A DNA stretch of 64,000 bases from Calcarisporiella thermophila CBS 279.70. Its lineage: Eukaryota > Calcarisporiellomycota. Position 1 is the first letter of the stretch. The number at the start of each line of letters is the position of its first letter. Below the pieces are notes generated by a model. That model had not been told where the DNA came from. It saw only the letters and a list, made by a program, of their open reading frames with translations, and did not search any database. The stretch spans positions 400,757 to 464,756 of the forward strand of contig NW_027192207.1 of NCBI RefSeq assembly GCF_041956535.1. Reading direction: 5' to 3'. Both the position numbers and the translations under genes were made by a program. Below are positions 45,178-55,320 of the stretch, piece by piece.

Positions 45178-48100
45178 CTATGTGTGAAATTCCGCGGTCA
45201 AAGCAACCGTGCGTATGGCTTCCTGTGCGTGGGATATATCCGTGTGCTCCTGGGTTTCCGGGGTGGTATGCTCTTTCAGGTCATTAAGCAATAGACAGTA
45301 GCGAGTCAGTCGCTGCACTGGCATAATGAGATAATCCTCCAAGTTGAGCCGATTCGCCTCGCTTCGCCTACGTGGATCCTACAGAGTGAAATGAAAGAAT
45401 GAGAGGCGAAAGGGTTAGACGGCTGAAACGGGAAGGAGCATTTCCACGTGGAGCAAACGGGCTTATTTACCTGCATGAATTTACGGTATTGCATGCTTCC
45501 ATGGTTGGCTTTTCGTAAGGTCTCGATGGATTGCGGGTAATTGTTGATGTAGCCAACATACGCCTCAAAGGCTAGAGAACGGGCAAGGAATAGTCTCCCC
45601 ACCTTGGGGTCGCCACCCTTTTGGATGGAGCGACGCAAGTCCCGAACTAGCGCCGAACTCAGGTCGATCAACGAGGGAATGAAACCAAAAATGAGGTCAA
45701 ACTCGGCGGGACGCACCAACGGGGAAGATGTATAAATGGAATCTTCAAAGGGCTCCATAAAAATCTGCCCAAGAAAGAAGCACACGGTAAATAAAGTGAT
45801 TCAGGGAAAGTGAAAGTATAGAACATCACCTTTTGCAGAGTTTTTAGGTGGGATAAGTAATTCTCCTCGGTTGAAACGATTTCCTCGATAATGTGCCTTC
45901 GAGCAAGGACCGCAGGGTCAATTTTCTCAGGAGGGAGTTCCTAAACAAAGAGGAGGGTTAGTTGAATAGGAGACAATTGAATATGCACCGAAATAAGATG
46001 GTTTACTTCGGATGAATCGGCTGAAATAGGTTGAGCCTGGACAAGGTCGGTAGTTGCCATAGCGCTCTCTTCATTATCCTGGCCGCCCTCACTTGGACAC
46101 ACGTCAGGGACAGCTGGCACCGAAACAGGGACTTCAGACTCCATCGTCTTAGGCTCCTGATCAGCAATCTCTTCTTCGGAAGGCTCTTCAGAAACTGCTG
46201 GAACCGAAACGGGTGCTTCTGGCTCAACCGCTTTAAGCTGTTGTTCAATATTCTCTTCATCCCCAAGGGGTGAAGAGGGTAGCACATCAGGCTTGGTCTC
46301 TTGCACCATTTCATTTGTATCTGCCACAGCAGAAATGGGTCCGTCCTTTGACTCAACTGACTCCTTCTCTAAAGTAGAGATATCAGCAGACTTAGCGGGT
46401 TCATGGTTCAGCTCTCGATCTTCGTTCAGTGGAGATGGATCCGCATTTTGAGCCGAAGAACCTTCCTGCTCGAGCTTTTCGGGGGCCATCTCCTTTGTTG
46501 TAGAGAGAAGCGGTGTAGAAAATTCGGGCGAAGATTTCTGGTTTTCCATCTCACACGTTGTATTGTTTGTCGAACCTGTCAAAGTCTTGGCCTCATTAGC
46601 TTTGGACTCCTCCACGGTGGAGGGTGCAGGTAGACTAGTTCCATCTTGAGCTTCAACTTCACCTAGACTCTCTGGTCTAGTTTTCTCCGCCGGCGAATCA
46701 GTGGATTCGGTAGATTGCGACTCCTTGGGGACGGACGATTGCATTACTGTTGAATTCGCAGAAGATGGCTTAGATACTGCTTCTTTGACTCCGTTTTCGC
46801 TTAGTGTATTTGCCGTAGCCATGGGCGCAGAAACTTTGCTCTCTGATCCTTTCGGTTCTTCCTGGGCTTGCTTCTCCATGTGTGGTTTCGCATTGGCAGC
46901 AAATTTAGCTCCTACAGAGGGGAATCTCCTTTTGGGCGTAATCACAGGGGCAACGGGCTCACTTGCAAGCTTTTTAAGCTCTCTTTCACGCCAGATCTGC
47001 TTCGCAGAGAGAGTGGCAGTCGGAAGCTTTTCGACCTCTTGCTTCTTGAAATCCTTACGAGGGTTGAACCTGGAGGCAGGAGTAATAATATCAGGCTTTG
47101 GCAACTTGGATTTTAGCTCGCTGAGGACCTCTGGCGGGAGCTTTGCAGGTGCAGAGGCGTCCTTCTTTTCCCGTGATGCGACCTGCTCTAGCGGTTTTTC
47201 AGGGCGAACGATGGGCTTGCTCTTCGCATTTTCGCCGTTTTCACTTTCGGTCTCCTCGCATGGAGTGCGCTCGGACACCGGAGAAACTGGAGCAGAAGGC
47301 ACAGGGTTCGCCTCTGTCTTCAGTGCCTCGGAAGGTGTGATTCGATCCGCGATTTGGATGGAGGAAGGGGGTGCCTTTGGCTCAGGCTTTTTCACCTCAC
47401 TACTTTGAACCGGAGCTGCGGGTTTGCTTGAGGAGGGTGCCTGCTTTTTAGGATCTAGCAGTGAAATTCTCTCCGCAATAGAGATAGAGCCTGAGGATTT
47501 GGGGGGAGGAGGCGCCACTGTTTTGGATTCCAGGGCCGCGATTCGTTTGGCAATAGAAGAGGAAGGAACGGCAAATTTGGCCGGGGAAGCCGACTTCTTG
47601 GATTCAAATTGCGCAATTCGCATGGCAAGGGAGGATGAAGAGGAAGCCGATCTGGCCACGGGTTGTTTAGGATTACCCGGCGAAAGAGATTTGGCCGCTT
47701 GGGAAGAGCTAGAATCCCGCTTGAATTCCGTCTCATTGGCTCTCTCAGTCACATCCGCTTTAACCGCATGTAAAGTTGTCGCTTGGGAGGAGCCCAATGA
47801 CTTTGACGGATCTTTCTCGCCGGAATTTGCTTCCTCCAACCCAGGATCAGAAACTGGTTCATTCAAGGAGGCCGGTGCAGCAGCTGAGCTCGCAATCGCG
47901 CCATTACGCTCCGTATCTGTGGGATTCACGGGACCTTTTGCCACATCAGACGGGGAAGAAATCTTACATTCGGACTTGATTTCATTGGACTTGGAAATGG
48001 AAGAAATGGTAGCCTCAGGTTCTACAACCTGAGCAACTTCAGACATGGGTGAGGGCTCACTCTTCTCCGAGATCTTAGAATTCGTGCCTGTGACCTCATT

Positions 48101-50222
48101 TGAGTTAATCAAAGAAGTTGCCGGTTCAACCTGCTTAGCCAGTTTGGCGCCATCCACTTTAGGTTTAGCTAGGTCCCTGGTAGTGTCCTTACCCTTCGCA
48201 ATGTCCTGTTTGATTTCTTGCTGCGAAAGGTTGGTTTCATTTATACACGTGGCATCAGGATGATTCGGTGTTTCTTCCAGCACTATGTCTGTTGATAGCG
48301 TCTCGTGACTTTGCTTTTCGTTTGTAGAGTCAGCCTTGTTAAAGTCATTCGCTTGTTTAGCAGAATCTGCTACAGCGGTTTGCCCAACCACTGGGCTGAG
48401 TTGTCCTGAAGTCACCTTCTCTATGATCTGCTCTACCCTTTCTCGTTGGTCTACTTCAAAGTTAGCTATATTAGGCATGTCCTGTCTAAAATAATATCGA
48501 ATATAATCCACTAACCAGGGGAAGGATCCTTCACTTCGCACGCAGTTTGCTTTATCTCTAACAAATGCTCTTGCTTGCCAACCACCGCCTCAACCTCTAA
48601 CTCTCCATTTTCCGCATGCTGTGTCTCCGAAGCTTTTGCAAGATCTTTCGTGACTTCTCCATCTCTTGTGATGCCACGATGATGAGCGTAAGTCTTTTTC
48701 TTCTGCACCCGCTCGCGAGCCAGGCTCTTAGGAGTAATAATGGGTTTTTCCGGTTCACTCTGAGGGCTTGGTTCTGGAACGTCTGCGAGAGCCGTTGGAT
48801 TAGTTTAAAAATTCAGAAAGGTACAACTAATTCCTATTTACCGTGGCGACTAGATTGAATCTTAACCTGCCTTGCATCGACTTGCTTCGATTCTTTAGCA
48901 CCCTCCTCCGATACCGCATGTTGCCTTTGCGATGAAATCGTCTCTTTTTCCGGTAGGGTTTCCGCCACTTCTTCTACGCGTTCGACAGCGGTTGCCTCCT
49001 GCTTCTCTTCCTCTTGTTGCTTATGGATGTGCAATATCGAACCATTGGTTATAGCTTCTTCATCTGGCGAAACGGCTTCTCTCGTCTTCAATTGAGGCTG
49101 AGGCTCGCTGCTACCTTCTCTGGCCATGAGTGGACGCTGGTGTTCTACCACCACTGTCTGCTCCACCAGACCCTCCTCAGTTGATCCTTCTCCCTCTTCA
49201 ATCGTTGGCTTTAGTGGAGTAACCGACACCATCTCTCTCAACCTATTTTGCGATTGCAATGGCACTGATAACGAGCGCCTCGACGGAGCTGTCTCTTTCT
49301 CGAAAATATCCTTCTCGTATTCCAAATGAGCTTCATGTTTCCCGGGTTCAGCCGCCTCCTTCTTTTCAGACGCACGCGTCATTGTTGGAGGAGGTGGAGG
49401 TGGGTGGCGGGGTGGCGGAGGTGGGGGAGGAGGCACTGGCGGAAGGTTATTAGGCCCGAAAAATGTCGCCGCGCTGTTTCTATCGATGAAGGATGATTTC
49501 GAGAAGGAGGAATGCTCTCGCCTCTTCTCATCCCAGGTATACTGAGGGTTCTCCACGAAGGTTAAGGAGCTCCGTCGGCTATCCAATTCGCCCTGTTCAT
49601 CCTGCCTCTCCATCCTAGACCTTCTAGCCATGGCATCACTTGCTCTGAAAGCAGAGAGCAGCGATTTACGCCGCAAGCGTCTCTTGGTGGGCTCGGTGCC
49701 AGCCTTTCGGCTAGGATAGTCGATGTCAATTTTGTTTCCTGTGTGAAGCTGGGGTGAACTCTCGTGTGCCAGTGAGGAACCAGGCCGGGGATACCAGTAG
49801 GACATGGCATCTTTTTCCCAGCTCGAATCCCCCCCGCCGTCGATGGGCGAGGATGTTTTTAATGATACGGATTCGCTGTCTGTTTCGCAGGCCAATTCGC
49901 CCACTCTTGGCAGGACAAGCGTCTCCAAGGGGGTATCGAGCGAAAACATAAGCTTCCGCATATAGCTGGCAAATTCTTCGTCAAAGAATTCAGAAACCTC
50001 CTCTGGGATTATGTTGTCCAGGGGTGCTGGTTCGTCTTCTGGCACATCGACATCGGAGGGTGGAGGCGTGACGAAATCGTGCTTAGGATGCTTGTGGAAA
50101 CGGAGAAAGGAGAAGAGAGAGGTGAGCTTTTTCGGATGGCGATGTTGCTTAATATCATGGTCGGAAAGATGGTCATTTTGAGAGGATGCAGGGAGCGGAG
50201 GGAGGTCCTTTGCGACGGACAT
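45178..50222 (-). CDS. Rho guanine-nucleotide exchange factor (DH domain) with long disordered N-terminus
   Basis: Exons (minus) 48842-50222, 48535-48782, 46007-48481, 45830-45940, 45471-45764 and 45178-45378 give ~1569 residues. The last ~200 form a Dbl-homology domain: ARRHIIEEIVSTEENYLSHL (CR1), FMEPFEDS, and LEDYLIMPVQRLTRYCLLL (CR3). It should activate Rho/Cdc42-type GTPases. No PH domain follows, unusual for Dbl proteins. The preceding ~1370 residues are disordered, rich in Pro, Ser and Glu, with polyproline runs (PPVPPPPPPPP) and four SS-x-A-x-RIA-type repeats (DNA 47340-47650). Junction 2/3 is the least certain: donor GTGAAG at 48534 with acceptor ending at 48482 is used, but donor GTGCGA slightly upstream paired with the TTTAG acceptor also keeps frame. 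Confidence 0.85.
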
Positions 50223-51042
50223 CTTTCAAAACGACATGCAATGAGGAGGGGGGGGAGGGGAAAAAAACCAGTGAAATTAGAGTAATATTGAAATGAGTGA
50301 GAATGCGGGTCTATCAAATAAAAAACACGACTTATTGTCTACTAATGAAGGGAAGGGATGATGAAATTATACAAGGGTGAATGTGCCAATTTAAAACATA
50401 GGAGTCTTAAAAAAGAGTCGCAGGTTTTATGAAGAGGTTAAACACCCTCCCTAAAAACTAATATGTAAAAAATTGATTATAAACTGTTTTTTAAAAAAAA
50501 ATAAATGCAAATATCTGCAAATCTTGCATAATGCCCTACTAGTCGTCAGGTTAGGGGCCTTCTCATTTGTATAAGAGAGTTAGAATATTCCGGCCAGATG
50601 CCTAAAGAAGCAATGGGATTTGGTAATGGCAACACCGAATCAGATCAGAATAGCGGCCATCGCCGTCCAATAAGGCTTTGGTTTTCCCAAAATGTGGGGA
50701 AATCCCCACAGGGCGCGATTCACCATTTATCTCCTCTTCATCTCCACTCGCCACAACTCAAATTTATGCCCCCACCCTGTCGTATCCATCCAACACCCGG
50801 CATGACGGAGGGCCAATATGGATATATAAGCCTACGCCCGAGATGATCTCTCGGCAATCTCTAGCAAACGGCAACACCATGTCTTTCCTTGGGCAATGGA
50901 AATGCACCTTCCAAAGATAAGCCAAGGCAAGCGTGGGGGACGATAGATATTAAGCCACAAGGTGACAAAAGAGGTAATTGAAATCAAACTAATTTGTTTA
51001 ATTAATTTAAATACAACAAGTTAATTTTCTAAACAAAAGACT
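50223..51042. promoter_or_regulatory. Intergenic region with palindromic GGGG/CCCC element
   Basis: 820 nt between two minus-strand genes. At 50693-50710 there is a perfect 8-bp inverted repeat, TGTGGGGA-AA-TCCCCACA. Its left arm with the preceding A tract (AAAATGTGGGG) fits the Mig1/CreA-type glucose-repressor consensus as I know it. A TATATAAG follows at about 50822. No convincing coding frame is seen. The element would lie ~470 nt upstream of the RhoGEF start. Confidence 0.45.
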
Positions 51043-52336
51043 CTATGACAAGAACCATGTAATAAGCCCAAGCAGTACAAAGAGGGCCTTACTGAGTTCG
51101 TTCTCAGGCACCCCATTCACGGGGACTGAGCTTAATGGCGAAGCAGTCATCCGGAACATCGACGGCACGCTCAAAGGAGATGTCGCCCTTGTTATCATGC
51201 TGTAGTTGAAGCTGGTGGAGGTCCAGTTCACGGCGGTGGTCATCGGGAATCTCACGGAGGTCATAGTTGGTCTCACTGAACCCGACCCGGTGGAGGCCCA
51301 GTAGCCACTTGAGAGCGGCTTGTCTTTGCCCCCATCGTTGGAATAATCGTCGGCAGCTTTGCCTTCGTGTGCGGAACTATCCGAGTAAGTTGAGTCTCCG
51401 GCATGGTTATAATTTCCGTTATCATAATTTCCATTGCTATAACTTCCGCCATCCCCATTTCCGCTATAGTAGTTATTGTAGTTGCTACCATAATCCGCGC
51501 CGCCACTGTTATCGGAGTACATGCCATTATTTGATGAATAGCCACCGCCATTAGCATAGTTGGCATTGCCCGACCCGTAGGCCATGTTATAATTGTTGTT
51601 ATCTACAGGAGCATAATTTTGCGTCCCGGAATCCTAGAGAAGGGAGATTTAGGATGAGCGGGGCGGGGAAAGGAAATGGATTAGTGCGGAGGGATCTTAC
51701 TGCTTGTGGAGTATATGCCGGCTCGGCCTGGGTGGTCATTGGAGCGACGTCTGGCGCAACTTGCGCTGGTTGCTGCGTTGGTTGCGCCGCCGCCTCTGTA
51801 GTATAGGGTTGGTACTCGGGCACATTCTGTGCGGGGGCAACGTTTGGCGCGAGATTGGGGGAGGGGGGCGGGGGAGGACTGGGGGTGTTCGAAGGCTCCT
51901 GGTGGTGGAAGAAGTTCAGGATCTTTTGGAAAACATTGCCTGCGGACTGCATTTGCTGCTTGCGCTGCTCGTGCTCCTCCTTAGCCCGCTGGATTTTGTT
52001 GCAGACGGAGTCGAACCAGTTTATGAGCTTGTCGAAGGGATTCTGGAAGAGCTTGACTGAGCCCTGGGCCGGAGCAACAGGCTCGGGCTCGGGCCCGGGC
52101 TGCGAGGCATCGAGGGGCGGGGTTAGGGCGGGGATCGGCTGGGAGTTGGGGTCCAGTGCGGCTGGGGCAATGTCCCGCTCCAGGAAGCCGGCTGCATTGT
52201 TGGGAAGAGGGTAGAGAAGGTTAATGCACCTGCTCGCAATGCTGTACTACTCTCTCAATAAAAATCCAAATGTCCTACCTGGACTGGCCGAGACCGTGCA
52301 CAGGAGAAAGATCATAAAGAGTGGGTGAAGCTTCAT
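51043..52336 (-). CDS. Putative GPI-anchored cell-wall protein, low complexity
   Basis: Exons (minus) 52279-52336, 51701-52191 and 51043-51633 give 379 residues. An N-terminal signal peptide (MKLHPLFMIFLLCTVSAS) and a C-terminal hydrophobic end (ALFVLLGLITWFLS) preceded by a small-residue site (VPVNGVPEN) fit GPI attachment. In between: a Pro-rich segment, a short charged helix (DKLINWFDSVCNKIQRAKEE ...), a Pro/Ala/Gln-rich linker, and an Asn/Gly/Tyr/Ser-rich stretch (NYNNYYSGNGDGGSYSNG). Then comes a Ser/Thr-rich stem suited to O-mannosylation. No catalytic domain is recognised. Such proteins usually serve as wall mannoproteins or adhesins. Divergent from the KilA-N factor with ~320 nt between starts. 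Confidence 0.75.
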
Positions 52337-52660
52337 GTTGTGAGCGCGATGGTTTGAAGATGGAGCATCCCTGCTCGCGCCTTTTGGCGCCATGCCCCCG
52401 CGCTTTTATAGCGGCCATTAAGCGGAGGACAATATTGGATGATATTGGGATTATCATCCGCGCGGCGAGGACAATTCGGGAGCCGGCTCTGGTTGGGATT
52501 GGAATGGAGGCAGGGCAGGGCCTCGGGGGGTTTCTTCCAGCCAGCTTCAACTCGTTGCGTTCAGGTTAAATTTCATCGAATGCAATTATGGACCGTTGGT
52601 CAGTGCACCCTCATCGAGGAGCGCGTGACCCGTTTGGCTTTTTTCCTCGACCAGATTGTC
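52337..52660. promoter_or_regulatory. Divergent promoter, wall protein / KilA-N factor
   Basis: About 320 nt shared by two divergent genes. If the KilA-N factor begins at the alternative upstream ATG (52580) the spacer shrinks to ~243 nt. G+C-rich near the wall-protein side; no recognised binding site. Confidence 0.45.
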
Positions 52661-54016
52661 ATGTCCAATTTTTTGTCCTCCTTCCCGCTTCTCCAACCCA
52701 TCTACTTCTCTCCCCTCTGCTCCCCATCCAACCTTTCCGGAATGCTGAAATCCGCTAGCCCATGCACCTCGTGGGCCAACCCCGCTGACCTGCGCGTCAA
52801 GGCGGCCAAGTACGTCACCTCGCTCGACTCCCGAGGCTATATTCCTGGTATGTTTCAGCTGAGAAAGCATTCCGCCCTGTCTGTTCCATCCCACTGACCC
52901 TTATTTCACAGTTTACGAGTACGACATTCCCGGAGGGCACACCATCATGTGGGATAGCGAAACGGGTAAGCATCCCCTCCCCTCCATTGGATTCTAGCTA
53001 ACCCCATGCTGACGATATCTACCCTTCTTCTGCAGAGGAGGTGCACTTCACCGGAATCTGGAAGGCTCTGGGTAATTCGAAGGCGGATATTGTGAAGATT
53101 GTCGACTCGAATCCCGAACTCCAGGTCAAGAAGATTCGCGGAGGCTTCTTGAAAATCCAAGGGACATGGTATGTGTTGAATAGGGCTCCCGTCCGACAAG
53201 GCCATGTTCTAATCCACAGCTCCCACTGCCCCTCATAGGATTAAATATGAAGAGGCCAGAAAGCTTGCCCTTCGCACCTGCTACCACATCCGGCATGAGC
53301 TCGTCCCGCTCTTTGGCACCAGTTTCCCTACGGAATGCGATCCGTCGAAGCCGGGCTATGGCTGCCTGCTGCTGAGTGCCTCGTCTCGTGGGCCGATGGT
53401 CAGCAAGCGGCGACGACAGAAACAGCGCCATAGCGATGATGAGCAATCCAAAGACATGAAGCGGATCGATAGCGGGACTGCTGTGTCCGATGTCGACGAG
53501 GAGTTCGATGAGCCATCGGAAACGCCCGCCAAGAAACACAGGGCGTGGGAGCCTTCTAACGAGCCTAGGCGCGGCAGGCGTCCTAAGAACTTGTCGCTGT
53601 CCCGCTCGCCGCCGCTGACGCCTCCGTTTCCCCGCCGGTACTCCGCGCTGCCTTCCTCTCCCATCAAATTCCGAGATATGGCCGAGAACGAGTATGCGAC
53701 GGGCCTCCCTGTCTCCCCGCCTCTGACCGTGCGCCACGGCACCTCGACTTCCCCCGCAACCTCTCCTTCGCCTCTATCCACCACCTTTCCCCTCAAATCC
53801 CTGTCTCGCCCGGTCCTCACCCTCGTGTCCAAACCTGCGTATCCCTCTGCAGAGGAGGAGGTTCCGGCCGATTGGGTGGAGATGATCACGGCGACCTTAC
53901 TTTTGCAGAAGCTGTCTCAAGACGATGGGAAACGCCCGTTTAAGCCTTGGTATGAGACGCTGCTTCCGCGATCGGTGTCTCTGGGCGAGCGCGAGTTCAC
54001 GGTAGTGTGGCACTGA
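52661..54016 (+). CDS. KilA-N/APSES-type DNA-binding protein (Xbp1-like)
   Basis: Exons 52661-52847, 52912-52965, 53036-53168 and 53239-54016 give 383 residues. The KilA-N/APSES fold spans about residues 35-160: VYEYDIPGGHTIMWDSETEE, VHFTGIWKALGNSKADIVKI, KKIRGGFLKIQGTWIKYEEA, and RKLALRTCYHIRHELVPLFG. These are the hallmark residues of the Xbp1-like branch of fungal APSES repressors, which bind DNA and act in stress, quiescence and morphogenesis. After it, a basic KRRRQKQR stretch may serve as nuclear signal; the rest is Ser/Pro-rich until a conserved-looking end (FKPWYETLLPRSVSLGEREF). An in-frame ATG at 52580 could add 27 residues; I chose 52661 as the conservative start. Confidence 0.87.
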
Positions 54017-54433
54017 GTGCTTCTATTTGCTCCGCTGAGCCATTGCCGACGTTGCCTCTTATTTATTATTTACTGCTGGATATCCCCCCCATTCTACCGG
54101 AAGGGAGAGTGAAACACTAGAGAATTTCCTTTTCTCTCGCATCCACTCCCTTCTCCACTCAATCTTATTCACGTACTTTTTTTTTACCTCCATAAGCTTT
54201 TCATAGTATCTATCTTTTTTTTTTTTCTCTTCTTTTTGTTGATTTTGTTATCTGTTCTATTCTTGTTGTATGTATGTACAATTATTTTTGTTTTCCTCTT
54301 TCTTCTACTTTTTTTTATCGATATCAGCGAAGGTTGTTTTTGTATATAACTTTTTTATTATCTTATTTTATTATTTCTCGATAGTGTTCTATTTCATTAA
54401 ATATTAATTTCTATATGCAAGCGCTTGGTTTAT
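54017..54433. terminator. Convergent 3' region, pyrimidine-rich
   Basis: 417 nt between two genes that end toward each other. The plus strand is T- and C-rich with several T tracts from 54175 to 54340, which likely hold 3'-end processing signals. No coding potential recognised. Confidence 0.5.
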
Positions 54434-55088
54434 TTACAATGAAGGTATCTTGAGCAGCTCCTCCTTCTTCACCGGGTTCAGGTCATACACGCTCGTCCGA
54501 TTTGTCTGCTGAAGCTGGTCAAGAAATCGCACCTTGTGCTTGATATTGGTCTCGATCTGGGCAATGCCCTCCTCGATCTCCTTTTGATCTAATAGCAAAA
54601 TGTCAAGCATCGTCCATTCTAAGGAGGGGGATCCATCTCCTTACTGTTTCGGATAATACTCTCGGTCTTCTCCTTTGGAAGTTGGATGAAAAATCCGCCC
54701 ACATCCAACCAGGTACTATCTACTCCAAAATGAATCGTCAATGGAATGAAGTAATGAAAGGGGGTTGCATGCCATTGGAACCTTCTTCGGATTTCTTCAA
54801 CGCATTGATCGCCTCGCGATTTTTCTGGCGCTTCTTGTCAAGTGCGATTTTCTAAATGTATAAGGTTTGGTTCATTAGGTGGGAGGAGGAAGGGAACGGG
54901 CTTTCTTGTCGACGTACCATTTGCCTATCACGGTGGATCTCTTCATAAACCTGCTCTTGCTGAGCTTGGGCTTCGATTGATTAAAGGAAAAAGAGGGTCA
55001 GAAACAGAAGTAGAAAGGGGCAATCCACAAAGCAGTAGTTAGTACCGTGGAGGACTGAGGTCGCCTCTGATTGTTTGTGTGAGGCCAT
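54434..55088 (-). CDS. PDRG1-like prefoldin-family protein
   Basis: Exons (minus) 55046-55088, 54918-54970, 54782-54851, 54645-54722 and 54434-54588 give 132 residues; human PDRG1 has 133. PDRG1 is a beta-type prefoldin-like subunit of the R2TP/URI-prefoldin co-chaperone that assembles RNA polymerases and PIKK complexes. Sequence landmarks agree in order: a helix (AQAQQEQVYEEIHRDRQM), KIALDKKRQKNREAINALKK, the hairpin WLDVGGFFIQLPKEKTESII, a second helix (EIEEGIAQIETNIKHKVRFL), and the ending DLNPVKKEELLKI, like human FNLNPLNQDELKAL. All five exons are short, so no single frame reveals the gene. Donor GTTCCA of intron 3 is weak, but no other site keeps frame. Confidence 0.88.
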
Positions 55089-55320
55089 GGTGAGGGAACT
55101 CTTTCCAAAAGGACAACAGTGTAATTTTGGGCAATAAAACCTTGAACTAAATTGGACTTGGGTAGATGGGCTTCACCATCGCAGTCACCCTGTATCAGAG
55201 TTCCCCACGCGTGTTTCTTTTGCTATTCTGGTTTTCCCCCTCCCTTCCGTTGCTTTTCTCATAAGCCTTAATCTCTCCATTTCATCATCTCTGCTTGGCC
55301 CGCATCCCATTGGAGAACGA

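Noticed and set aside
50598-50920. Two overlapping ~80-codon plus-strand frames after the palindrome
   Set aside because: Pro/Ser-rich without motif; a TATA-like element nearby is not enough to claim a gene.
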